Below, one piece after another: positions 16,451 through 24,228 of a DNA stretch of 64,000 bases (position 1 is its first letter; each line of letters opens with the position of its first letter). The stretch comes from Labilithrix sp. (GTDB lineage Bacteria; Myxococcota_A; Polyangia; Polyangiales; Polyangiaceae). The notes beneath the pieces are model-generated. The model saw nothing but the letters and a program-made list of their open reading frames with translations. It was not told the origin of the DNA and made no database searches. The position numbers and the translations under genes are program-made. The stretch is from positions 124,001-188,000 of the forward strand of contig JAHBWD010000001.1 of the NCBI GenBank assembly GCA_019637175.1, given 5' to 3'.

Positions 16451-18945
16451 GGCGTCTTTGCTCGACCCGGCCGCGCGGCGACGACGACCATCGCGTCTTC
16501 GGCCAGGAACCTCGCGGCGAAGCTGCGAACGTCCTCGACGCCTGCGCGACCGCGCGGGAGCGGCTGCGCCGCGCTCGGGATCGGATCGCCGCGCCAGAGC
16601 GCGACGACGCGCGCGCGCGGATCGAGCGCCGACGCGATCGCGTCGCGCGAGAGCGCCGCGCTCGCGCGCTCGTGCTCGGCGGGCGCGAGGCCGCTCTTCT
16701 TCACGCGATCGACGAGCGCGCGCACCTGCATCACGGCGTCGTCGAGCGCCGCCTGCGTGCTCACGACGCGCACTACGAGGGCCGGCGCGCGCGGAGATCC
16801 GACGACGCGCGCCGACCACGAGCGCGCGAGGCCGGGGGCGCCGAGCGCTCTTTCGAGGAGCCCGCCTTCGCCGTCGAGCGCCGCGGCGAGGAGCGATCCC
16901 GCGGCGCGCGCGCCGTCGTCGCCCGGCGTGAAGGGGAAGGCGAGCCAGGCCTCGGGCGCCGCGCCCGGACGCGGCGCGGTCGCGTACGTTCCGGGCCTTG
17001 GACCCGCCGCCGCGGTCGGGCCACGACAGGCGCGCGTCTCGCCGGATCGGCGATCGATCCATCGGTCGGCGGCGCGGACCGCCGCTTCACCTTGCGAGGC
17101 GTCGACGTTGGCGAGCACGGCGACGCGGAGCGGCCCGGCGCGGAGCGCTTGCGCGCGCGCGATCACCGCGGCGTCCGCCGAGCGCGCGAGCGTCTCTTCG
17201 CGCCCGCCGGGGACGAACCACGACGCGTGTCCCGGCGCGACCGCGGACGCGAGCGTCGCCAGCGCGGCGCCGCCCGACTGCGCGTCTCTTTGCAAGAGCT
17301 CCGCGCGGGCGCGCGCGAGAGGCCCTGCCGCGATCGGCCCTCCGGCGAAGCTCCGTCCGACGACGTCGGCGAGGCGCCGCGCGTGCGCCGCGGGCGTCTC
17401 GCCGGGCATCGCAGGGCCGTGCACGAGCAGCCCCGCGCCGTCGGCGACGATCCACGGCTCGACGCGCGGCGTCCCCGCGATCTGCGGGTGCGCGTGCGCG
17501 GCGTCGCGGCTCGCCTGCTCGGCCGCGGCGACCGCGAAGAGCGCGGTCAGCCCGCCGTCGGCGTCGGTCTCGCTCTCGGTCCCGCACGGCGACGCGAGCA
17601 GCACCCAGGCTTCGCCTTGACCCGGCTCGAGGCGCGTTCGTCCTTCGGCGACCGGTTTCTGCCACGACGCGAGCGCGCGCTGAATCGCGGTTCCGAGCGC
17701 CTCGCGCGACGGCTCGAGCGTCGCGTCCGGCGCCGAGCCGCGGCGCGACGGTACGCCGAGCGCGACGGAGCCTCGCATCGCCGGCGCGCGTCGGTCGCCG
17801 TCCTTCATCCACGCGTCGGCGAGCGTCCACCACGCCGCGCGCTCCGCGGCCTCGCGCGCGTCGCCGGCGCGCCGCGCGAGCGTCCGACCGTCGAGCGCCG
17901 CGCCGCCCTCCGTGAGGTGCACCTGGGCCTCGACGTGGACGAGCGCGATCGCGTCGGCGACGCGCGCCGCGAGATCGCCGTCCTTCGCCGTCGTCGTCGC
18001 CGGCTCGGCGCCCAAGACCACGCCGACGCAGCCGCCGCGAGGATCGGCCGTCGCGGTCACCTCGCGAAGGCGAAACGGGAGATCGAGCGCGGCGAGCCGC
18101 GTCGCGAGCGGACCGTGCGCGTCGCCGAGCGCCTCGGCGGTGGTGACCGCGTGGCTCGCGGTGCCCACGTCCAAGGTCGCGTACACGACGGGCTGCGGCG
18201 ATCCGTCGCCCGAGGCGTCGTAGACGTCGGCGTCGATCGATCCCGCGCGCGTCGCCGCGCTGCCGGCCGGCGCCGCCGCGCGCCACGCGGGCCCACGCGC
18301 GATCGCGGAGGCGACCGCTTCGCCCATCGCGAGCGGGCCGGCGACGGCGATCGCGACGCGCCCGAGCCCGTGCGCGCTCTCGCGCCACTTCTCGAGGCGC
18401 GCGAGCGTCAGATCGCCGCCGCTCTTTCCCGCGCGTCGCGGCTCGGCGTGAGGAGAGCCCACGCAGCGCGCCCATCGTCCGAGCGCGGGGTCGCGGAGCG
18501 GGCGTGACGCGAGCGCGGCGAGCTTTCGTTTCGCCGCCGCGAGATCGCGCTCGTCGGCCGCGCCCGTGAGCGCTTCGCGCGCCGCGTCGGCCGCCGCCGG
18601 GGCCTCGGCCGCGCCCGGGACGAGGATCACCGCGCGTACGCCCGACCACGACGGCGCGACGACGGGCGAGAGCCCGCGCGCCGCGAGCCTGCGCTCGACG
18701 AGCCCCGCGAGCGCGACCGCCGGCTCCGCGTCGTCGTCGCCGTCGGCGAGCGCGCGCGTCGTCACGGCGATCGCGATCGCGCCCGCGGGATCGCCTTCAC
18801 GCGACACGAGCACGACGGGCGGGCGATCCTTCGCGAGGCGCACGTCGGGCAGCATCGCGCCGGCGTGCGCGGGCTGCGCCGGCTGAGGAGGTGAGCCGCA
18901 CCCCGCGAGAGCGACGACGGCTATCGCGAGCGCGCGGGCGTTCAC
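16447..18945 (-). CDS. M16-peptidase-like lipoprotein lacking the zinc motif
   Basis: An 832-residue exported lipoprotein: the signal peptide ends ALAGC with the lipidated Cys at about 16. The chain has two halves with the alternating layout of M16 peptidases (stretches such as AAVRAADRWIDRR and EGGLLERALGAPGLARSWSARV, typical of the C-terminal M16 domains). The HxxEH zinc site expected in the first domain is not there; the corresponding region is AEPAVALAGLVERRLAARG. It may therefore be a non-catalytic partner or a decayed member. Ala, Arg and Gly are very abundant. GTG start. First gene of a coupled trio with the PLD-like and PlsC-like genes. Confidence 0.65.
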   Translation of the reverse strand: MNARALAIAVVALAGCGSPPQPAQPAHAGAMLPDVRLAKDRPPVVLVSREGDPAGAIAIAVTTRALADGDDDAEPAVALAGLVERRLAARGLSPVVAPSWSGVRAVILVPGAAEAPAAADAAREALTGAADERDLAAAKRKLAALASRPLRDPALGRWARCVGSPHAEPRRAGKSGGDLTLARLEKWRESAHGLGRVAIAVAGPLAMGEAVASAIARGPAWRAAAPAGSAATRAGSIDADVYDASGDGSPQPVVYATLDVGTASHAVTTAEALGDAHGPLATRLAALDLPFRLREVTATADPRGGCVGVVLGAEPATTTAKDGDLAARVADAIALVHVEAQVHLTEGGAALDGRTLARRAGDAREAAERAAWWTLADAWMKDGDRRAPAMRGSVALGVPSRRGSAPDATLEPSREALGTAIQRALASWQKPVAEGRTRLEPGQGEAWVLLASPCGTESETDADGGLTALFAVAAAEQASRDAAHAHPQIAGTPRVEPWIVADGAGLLVHGPAMPGETPAAHARRLADVVGRSFAGGPIAAGPLARARAELLQRDAQSGGAALATLASAVAPGHASWFVPGGREETLARSADAAVIARAQALRAGPLRVAVLANVDASQGEAAVRAADRWIDRRSGETRACRGPTAAAGPRPGTYATAPRPGAAPEAWLAFPFTPGDDGARAAGSLLAAALDGEGGLLERALGAPGLARSWSARVVGSPRAPALVVRVVSTQAALDDAVMQVRALVDRVKKSGLAPAEHERASAALSRDAIASALDPRARVVALWRGDPIPSAAQPLPRGRAGVEDVRSFAARFLAEDAMVVVAARPGRAKTP

Positions 18946-18953
18946 GGCTAGGC

Positions 18954-19775
18954 CTAGCGCTCGATGTCGGCCGCCGAGCGGGGAGCGATCTTGAGGGTGC
19001 AGAAGAAGCTGACGACGCCGACGACGGACTTCAGCGTCGTGCCCTGCGTGAGCTTCATCTCGGCGAGGTCGAAGAGCTCGTTCGACAGCTCGGGCACCTT
19101 CGGGAACGGCAGATCACATCCGTTCTGCGGGTTCGGCGGAGGCGGGAGGAGATCGATCGCGAGGCGACCGCCGCGCTCGTTCGCGCGCAGCGCGTCTTCG
19201 AAGAGCGTGACGTTCTTCACGCGCACGAGCATGCCGATCCATTTGCCGCCCGTCGCGTAGTCGGCGAGATCGTTGACGTCGATGTCGGTGGGCTCGGGGA
19301 CGCGCGTCTCGTAGCGAAACGTCGCCGTCGGGAACACGAGCTGCGGAATGAACGAGCCGGGCGCGAACACGACAGGCGTGGCGCTCGGAATCCGCTGCAG
19401 CTCCTGGTACTGCGCGCGCATGTCGAGCACGTCGCCCGGCCCGACGCGAAGGTTCGCCGGGTTGAACGTCGGCGCAAAGAGGGTGAGCCCGGAGTACGCG
19501 CCGCCAGCGACGTCTTGGACGTAGATGGTGCCGACGGCGTTGTCTTGCGTCTCGTTGTAAGCGTCGACCGCGAGGACGATGACGCCCGTGACGTCGTGCG
19601 ACTTGCCGACCTGCTCCGCCTGCCCCGGCACGGCGGGATCTCGCAGCTCGCGGATGCTCTTCCCCGTCCCGCTCGGCGGAGGGATCCCGTGCTCCGAGTG
19701 ACGATCGCCCGTCTGCGACTCGCACGACAGCGCGAGGGAGGCGAGGGCGGCGGCGAAGATCCAGGCGAGACGCAC
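18954..19775 (-). CDS. Hypothetical lipoprotein
   Basis: A 273-residue protein with a lipoprotein signal (LASLALSC, Cys at about 18) that I cannot assign to a family. The mature part is beta-rich: SHDVTGVIVLAVDAYNE, AVGTIYVQDVAG and VGPGDVLDMRAQYQELQ look like an OB-fold of the kind found in secreted nuclease-associated and surface proteins, and a second similar segment appears around 175-215 (IGMLVRVKNVTLFEDAL). The start is GTG. It is separated from the M16-like gene by 8 bases and may lead the same operon; a terminator lies between it and the upstream sigma factor gene. Confidence 0.65.
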   Translation of the reverse strand: MRLAWIFAAALASLALSCESQTGDRHSEHGIPPPSGTGKSIRELRDPAVPGQAEQVGKSHDVTGVIVLAVDAYNETQDNAVGTIYVQDVAGGAYSGLTLFAPTFNPANLRVGPGDVLDMRAQYQELQRIPSATPVVFAPGSFIPQLVFPTATFRYETRVPEPTDIDVNDLADYATGGKWIGMLVRVKNVTLFEDALRANERGGRLAIDLLPPPPNPQNGCDLPFPKVPELSNELFDLAEMKLTQGTTLKSVVGVVSFFCTLKIAPRSAADIER

Positions 19776-19789
19776 GCGTGATCTCTTAC

Positions 19790-19855
19790 CACAAAACGAG
19801 ACGAGGCGTCGGGGGCCCCACGTCCTCGCGGGGACATGGGAGCCGACGCCTCGTC
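19790..19855 (-). terminator. Intrinsic terminator after the sigma factor gene
   Basis: A perfect 13-bp inverted repeat (GACGAGGCGTCGG at 19800-19812 with its complement at 19843-19855) encloses a second imperfect stem. On the minus strand the structure is followed by TCGTTTTGT, a short T run. This fits a Rho-independent terminator for the sigma factor transcript, about 100 bases past its stop codon. Confidence 0.7.
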
Positions 19856-19958
19856 AGAGAGAGGAAAGGAGGAGAGGTTCGAGCGGAGCGACGGTCTGAA
19901 GCGGGAAGCGAAAGTGAGAAGCGAAGCTCTCGAAGCGCGAAGGAAGTCGAAAGTTATT

Positions 19959-20615
19959 TCAAGCCGCGATCTTGCCGGTGCTCGGCATGCGCATCGCGAG
20001 GACGGACTCGAGACGCGACTGGATCTTGTGCTTCTTCGAGTACACCGTCTTGACGCTGATGTTCATCTTCGTCGCGATGTCCTGGGGATCCATGCCCTCG
20101 CCGAAGTAGAGCGCGGCGAAGGTGCGGTCCTTCTCGGAGAAGTCTTCGAGCGTCTTCTGCGCGATGGTGGCGCGCTCGTGCTCGCTCGTGAGCTCGAACG
20201 GGTCGGGCAGATCGGCGACGAGCTCCATCGCCTCGGTGATGCACTCCTTCTGCGGCTCGCGCTTGAGGGTGCGGAGGTAGTCGTAAGCGGCGTTGATCGC
20301 GAGGAGGCCGATCCACGAAGAGAAGCGGTTGCCACGCTCGGGATCGAACGTGCGGAGCTTGTGCTTGTCGTTGGCGAGGAGCGAGACGTAGAGCGTGGCG
20401 TAGACCTCGCGGACGTCGTCCTGGCTGACCATCGAAGCGAAGCGGCGCGTCACCTTGGTGACGCAGCGGATGATGAGGCGGTCGTAGCGGTTCTGGAACT
20501 CGCGCCACGCCGCAGGGTCGTTCGCGAGCATCCCCGCGATGAGGTCGTCGTCGGTCTCGAACCGATCGGCGGCGGCGCAGGGGAAGAAACCACTCTCGCG
20601 AGCATCGTTCGTCAT
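19959..20615 (-). CDS. RNA polymerase sigma factor, sigma-70 family (ECF-like)
   Basis: A 218-residue sigma factor with regions 2 and 4 only. Region 2 spans about 25-115 (NDPAAWREFQNRYDRLIIRCV, then DPERGNRFSSWIGLLAINAAYDYLR). Region 4 spans about 145-205, with a helix-turn-helix at GMDPQDIATKMNISVKTVYSKKHKI. There is no obvious anti-sigma gene next to it. The ATG at 20615 has a purine-rich AAGAGG ribosome binding site. Upstream lies a 338-base gap containing repeated GTAAC motifs, and downstream a strong terminator, so it is probably monocistronic. Which promoters it reads cannot be told. Confidence 0.88.
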   Translation of the reverse strand: MTNDARESGFFPCAAADRFETDDDLIAGMLANDPAAWREFQNRYDRLIIRCVTKVTRRFASMVSQDDVREVYATLYVSLLANDKHKLRTFDPERGNRFSSWIGLLAINAAYDYLRTLKREPQKECITEAMELVADLPDPFELTSEHERATIAQKTLEDFSEKDRTFAALYFGEGMDPQDIATKMNISVKTVYSKKHKIQSRLESVLAMRMPSTGKIAA

Positions 20616-20953
20616 GACGTCGATTCCTCTTGCAGGGGGGAGAAGCGCGGGCCCGTAACGCCCGCTTCGACCGGCTCCGTCGTGCGCCGGCGGAGAGCCC
20701 TAGAGCAGGGCGCGTGCCACTGTCGTTCTTTCGGGTGACGCGCCAGAAACCGGCGGAATTGCGCGACTCGCGCAGGGAAGGTTTCCCGGAGGCCTCGCGT
20801 AACAAGCGTAACGAGGGCCGTAACAGTCTCGGCTTCCCGCGCCAGGTGTTACGCCAAAGGCCGCCAACGTTACGCTCGGGCGCGGTGACGGAGCGCCGTT
20901 ACGCCGAGCCGCTCCGTGGCGGCCCGTCGGCGCGCGCGTGCTAGATCGCCTGG
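20616..20953. promoter_or_regulatory. Divergent intergenic region with clustered GTAAC/GTTAC motifs
   Basis: This 338-base gap separates the sigma factor (minus) from the rlpA-like gene (plus). It holds seven copies of GTAAC or its complement: 20654-20660, 20797-20803, 20806-20813, 20818-20824, then inverted at 20848-20855, 20868-20874 and 20897-20905. Three direct copies followed by three inverted ones within about 110 bases look like binding sites for a regulator or for the alternative sigma factor itself. I see no ORF or RNA gene here. Confidence 0.45.
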
Positions 20954-21433
20954 ATGCTGACGTTCGCCGGCAGACACCTCTTTCCCCTCGTGACTCTTTT
21001 GATTTTCGGCTGCGGGGGGCCCACCAAGGGCTTCCGGCCGCCCGTCGGCGCCGCCGAGACACGGGCCGACGGGTCGGCGAGCCAGAGCGAGCTCTCGTTC
21101 GCGAGGGAAGCGAAGACGCCCGCGGGGGTGAAGCCCGATCAGACGGGCAAGGCCACGTGGTACGGCGGCGCGTTCGCGGGGAAGAAGACGGCGAGCGGCG
21201 AGCGCTTCGACCCGACCAAGCTGACGGCCGCCCATCGGAGCCTGCCGTTCGGAACCTGGGTCGAGGTGCGGCGCGTCGACACCGGGCGCGTCGTCCGCGT
21301 GCGGATCAACGATCGCGGTCCGTTCGGCGACGAGCGTCGGGTCATCGACGTCTCGCGGCGCGCCGCGGAGGATCTCGATCTCGTGCGCGACGGCGTCACG
21401 AACGTCGAGCTTCGCGTCGTCCAGGGACCCTAA
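20954..21433 (+). CDS. RlpA-like septal ring lytic transglycosylase / DPBB lipoprotein
   Basis: A 159-residue exported protein. The signal peptide ends VTLLIFGC, giving a lipidated Cys at 20. After a linker, residues 62-157 form a double-psi beta-barrel: GKATWYGGAFAGKKTASGERFDP, then AAHRSLPFGTWVEVRR, and NDRGPFGDERRVIDVSRRAAEDL. These are the conserved blocks of RlpA, which cleaves denuded glycan strands in some bacteria. No SPOR domain is present, so septal targeting may differ from that of the E. coli or Pseudomonas protein. Divergent from the sigma factor. Confidence 0.88.
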   Translation: MLTFAGRHLFPLVTLLIFGCGGPTKGFRPPVGAAETRADGSASQSELSFAREAKTPAGVKPDQTGKATWYGGAFAGKKTASGERFDPTKLTAAHRSLPFGTWVEVRRVDTGRVVRVRINDRGPFGDERRVIDVSRRAAEDLDLVRDGVTNVELRVVQGP

Positions 21434-21457
21434 TCGGCGCCCCGCGTCACGCGAGCC

Positions 21458-22015
21458 CTACTTGCGCGACTTCGCCGCTCTCTTCACGCGCGTCTTCTTG
21501 GACGCGGCGGCGGCGGCGCGCGTGCGCCGCGCGATCAGGCCGAGCGCCTCGCGCTCCAGGCCCGTCAGGATGCGCTGCCACTCGTCGGAGGGATAGTCAG
21601 GGCCTCCGAAGCGCAGGTGCAGGCGCGCTTGTTCGCGCACCACGCCGCGCAGATCGTTCGGCATTTCCGGCATCCAGCGGTAGTCGGCGAGGACGGCCGC
21701 GAGGTTCGCGGGGATGTTCTCCGAGCGCCACGCGACCGGCTTCGACCCCGACGCGGGCGGCTCGTCGCCGAACGCGATCGCCTCGAGCTGGCCGTAGGAG
21801 ACCCCCCAGTGCGCGGCGACCTTTCGTCGAAAGTCTTCACCCGGCTGGCGCGTCGGATTGGTCGACAGCATGTTGCTGAGATGTGCGCCAGAGACCCCGA
21901 GCTTCTTGGCGAGGGCTGCCTGCGCGCCCCTCGGGGCGTGCGCAAGCTCTTCCCGCAAACGCGCGAGGACGTACTCCTTGATTCTCTGGACGCGCTGATG
22001 CTCGTCCTGTGTCAC
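21458..22015 (-). CDS. XRE-type helix-turn-helix transcriptional regulator
   Basis: A DNA-binding protein of 185 residues if it starts at the GTG at 22015. I prefer that start because AAGGTG lies 6 bases upstream and because it leaves the palindrome at 22038-22057 outside the gene; an ATG at 22066 would add 17 residues. The N-terminal part has a Cro/XRE-like helix-turn-helix (GAQAALAKKLGVSGAHLSNML, with AHLSN as recognition helix). The C-terminal half has no known domain and ends in a basic, lysine- and arginine-rich tail. The nearby palindrome suggests autoregulation. Its targets are unknown. Confidence 0.75.
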   Translation of the reverse strand: MTQDEHQRVQRIKEYVLARLREELAHAPRGAQAALAKKLGVSGAHLSNMLSTNPTRQPGEDFRRKVAAHWGVSYGQLEAIAFGDEPPASGSKPVAWRSENIPANLAAVLADYRWMPEMPNDLRGVVREQARLHLRFGGPDYPSDEWQRILTGLEREALGLIARRTRAAAAASKKTRVKRAAKSRK

Positions 22016-22037
22016 GGCCCACACCTTAGTGCGCGGG

Positions 22038-22057
22038 AACTTAGCGGGCGCTAAGTT
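22038..22057. promoter_or_regulatory. Palindromic operator upstream of the HTH regulator gene
   Basis: AACTTAGCG and CGCTAAGTT form perfect 9-base arms around GG, 22 bases before the preferred start of the HTH gene. A further TTAG half-site lies at about 22025. The site is AT-richer than its surroundings and well placed for self-repression. Confidence 0.6.
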
Positions 22058-22099
22058 CGCATGCATTTTTGCGCACTTTTTCCACGAATTATGGAGCCT

Positions 22100-22630
22100 T
22101 CAGCCGCCTCGCCCGCGGAGGCCGGCGCCGTGCTCGCGGGCGTAGCCGACGTAGAGCGCGGCGGCCTCCCGGATCTGCACGAGGTCGGCCTCGGTCACCT
22201 CGCGAACGACCTTGCCCGGTCGCCCCATCACGACCGAGCGCGCGGGCACGTGCATGCGCGGCGGGACGAGCGAGCCCGCGGCGATGAAGCAGTCGTCGTC
22301 GATCCGCGCGCCGTCCAGCACGATGCTGCCCATGCCGATGAGGCATCGGTCGCCGATCGTGCAGCCGTGGACGAGCGCGAGGTGACCGACGGTGACGTCG
22401 TCGCCGATGGTCGTGCTCGCCTTTCCGCCGGTGACGTGGACCACGGCGTTGTCTTGGATGTTCGTGCGCGCGCCGATGCGGATGGGGAAGACGTCTCCGC
22501 GCACCACGACGCCGAACCAGAGGCTCGACGACGCGCCGACGACGACGTCGCCGATGACGCTCGCGTTCGGCGCGACGAAGACGCCTTCGGAGAGGACGGG
22601 CCGCTTGTCGCCGAGGTCGTAGACGGTCAT
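22100..22630 (-). CDS. Gamma-class carbonic anhydrase-like hexapeptide-repeat protein
   Basis: A 176-residue left-handed beta-helix protein. Hexapeptide repeats run from about 20 to 130. The conserved family blocks are present: WFGVVVRGDVFPIRIG, TNIQDNAVVHV, and a metal-binding His set around VTVGHLALVHGCTIGDRCLIGMGS. Members of this YrdA/PaaY-like group are trimeric zinc or iron proteins; some hydrate CO2 and others act as acyltransferases or have no known activity. A helical C-terminal tail follows. Its start is one base after the miaB stop, so the two are cotranscribed. A physiological role cannot be told from the sequence. Confidence 0.85.
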   Translation of the reverse strand: MTVYDLGDKRPVLSEGVFVAPNASVIGDVVVGASSSLWFGVVVRGDVFPIRIGARTNIQDNAVVHVTGGKASTTIGDDVTVGHLALVHGCTIGDRCLIGMGSIVLDGARIDDDCFIAAGSLVPPRMHVPARSVVMGRPGKVVREVTEADLVQIREAAALYVGYAREHGAGLRGRGG

Positions 22631-22631
22631 C

Positions 22632-24071
22632 TCAAGAGAGGAGCGTGAGGGCGCGGCGCCGCCGCGGGGCGCGCGGCGCGGAAGGACGCGGCGCGGCCGC
22701 GAGCGCGTCGCGCGCCGCCGGCGTCATCTCGGCGAAGAGCGAGTGCTTGTACGCGCGGACGATCGCGACCTCGACCACGGCGCCCGTGAGATCGAGATCG
22801 CCCGCGTCGAGGTGCACGATCTCGTTCTGCTCCGTGCGCCCGGAGACGCGCCCCGCCGTCTTGCTCGCGCCCTCGACGAGGACGCGCTGGGTCGTGCCCA
22901 CGAGGCGGTCGAGGTGCGCGCGCGTCTGCGCCTCGGCGACTTCGAAGAGGCGCGCGAGCCGCTCGCTCTTCACCGCCTCGGGCACGTCGTCTTCGAGCTT
23001 GAGCGCCGGCGTGTACGGACGCGGCGAGTACTTGAAGCCGAAGAGCGACACGAAGCCGACCTCGCGCACGAGGTCGAGCGTCGCCTCGAAGTCGGCGTCG
23101 GTCTCGCCGGGGAAGCCGACGATGATGTCGGTCGAGAGCGTGATGCCCGGCCGCGCCGCGGCGAGGCGGCGGACGCGCTCGACGTACTCGACGCGCGTGT
23201 AGCGCCGGATCATGCGCTTCAGGATCCGATCGCTCCCCGACTGCGCCGGCATGTGGACGTGGCGCGCGAGGACGTCGAGCTCGGCGTGCGCCTCTGCGAG
23301 CGCGGCCGTCGCGTGCCGAGGGTGCGGGCTCGTGTAGCGCAGCCGGCCGAGGCCGGGCACGCGCTCGGCGATCGCGCGCAGCAGCGCGGGGAACTGGCTC
23401 TCGTCGGGATCGCTCGACGCGGGCGGGGGCAGGGAAGGATCGCGGTAGCTGTCGACCGTCTGCCCGAGCAGCGTGACCTCGCGCGAGCCCGCCTCGACCC
23501 AACGCGCGATCTCGTCGACGATCTCGGTCGCCGGCCGGTAGCGCTCGGGCCCCCGCGTGTACGGCACGATGCAGAACGAGCAGCGCTCGTCGCAGCCTTT
23601 CATCGTCGTGACGAACGCGCTCACCGGGGTGCTCGTCGACCCGCGCGCCGGCGCCGCCGCGAGGAAGCGCGGCGCGTCGAGATCGAAGACCGTGTGCGCG
23701 CGCGGCGGCGCGCCGGCCATCTGATCGAGCACGAGCGCGGGCAGATCGGCGATGTTGTCGGGCCCGATCACGAGATCGAGGTGGCGCACGCGCTCGAGGA
23801 GCTTCTCGCCCTCCTGCTGCGCGACGCAGCCGGCGACCGCGAGGACGAGCCCGGGGTTCTCGCGCTTCAGCGGCGCGAGCTTGCCGACCTCGCTCCGCAG
23901 CTTCTGCTCCGCCTTCTCGCGGACGCTGCACGTGTTGAGGACGATGAGGTCCGCCTCCGCCGGCGTCTCCGCCGCGCGCCACCCATGGCCGCGCAGCACC
24001 TCCTCCATGCGATCGGAGTCGTGCGCGTTCATCTGGCACCCGAAGGTGTGGACGAGGTAGCGGCCGGACAC
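22632..24071 (-). CDS. miaB: tRNA-2-methylthio-N6-dimethylallyladenosine synthase
   Basis: A 479-residue radical-SAM methylthiotransferase that modifies A37 of tRNAs reading UNN codons. The three Cys of the N-terminal UPF0004 domain are at 12, 48 and 82 (FGCQMN, LNTCSVREKA, AGCVAQQ). The radical-SAM cluster CDERCSFC is at 160-167, followed by YTRGPERYRP. A TRAM domain lies at about 380-445 (GTTQRVLVEGASKTAGRVSGRTEQN). The C-terminal 25 residues are a basic, Pro-rich extension that is not typical. GTG start. It leads a two-gene operon with the carbonic anhydrase-like gene. Confidence 0.93.
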   Translation of the reverse strand: MSGRYLVHTFGCQMNAHDSDRMEEVLRGHGWRAAETPAEADLIVLNTCSVREKAEQKLRSEVGKLAPLKRENPGLVLAVAGCVAQQEGEKLLERVRHLDLVIGPDNIADLPALVLDQMAGAPPRAHTVFDLDAPRFLAAAPARGSTSTPVSAFVTTMKGCDERCSFCIVPYTRGPERYRPATEIVDEIARWVEAGSREVTLLGQTVDSYRDPSLPPPASSDPDESQFPALLRAIAERVPGLGRLRYTSPHPRHATAALAEAHAELDVLARHVHMPAQSGSDRILKRMIRRYTRVEYVERVRRLAAARPGITLSTDIIVGFPGETDADFEATLDLVREVGFVSLFGFKYSPRPYTPALKLEDDVPEAVKSERLARLFEVAEAQTRAHLDRLVGTTQRVLVEGASKTAGRVSGRTEQNEIVHLDAGDLDLTGAVVEVAIVRAYKHSLFAEMTPAARDALAAAPRPSAPRAPRRRRALTLLS

Positions 24072-24190
24072 GGTTTGCCCCTTCTAGCACTGTCGCGCGC
24101 GCCGCCCGAAAAGTGAGTAATGGCGTGCTCCCCGGCGCCGCGAGGCTGTTCCATCTTGCCGATATCGCGAAAGAAAACGGCGTAAAGCGT

Positions 24191-24219
24191 TTGACGACGG
24201 CGCGGCCTCCCGGTAACTG
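24191..24219 (+). promoter_or_regulatory. Possible promoter of the GcvT-like operon
   Basis: TTGACG at 24191 is a good -35 box; 17 bases later comes TAACTG at 24214, a weak -10. The start codon is at 24229, so the leader would be very short. Only the -35 box is convincing. Confidence 0.3.
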
Positions 24220-24228
24220 GCGCTCGCC

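Noticed and set aside
24072..24228. A riboswitch ahead of the GcvT-like operon (for example a glycine riboswitch)
   Set aside because: No tandem aptamer-like conserved segments were visible, and the likely promoter leaves almost no leader.
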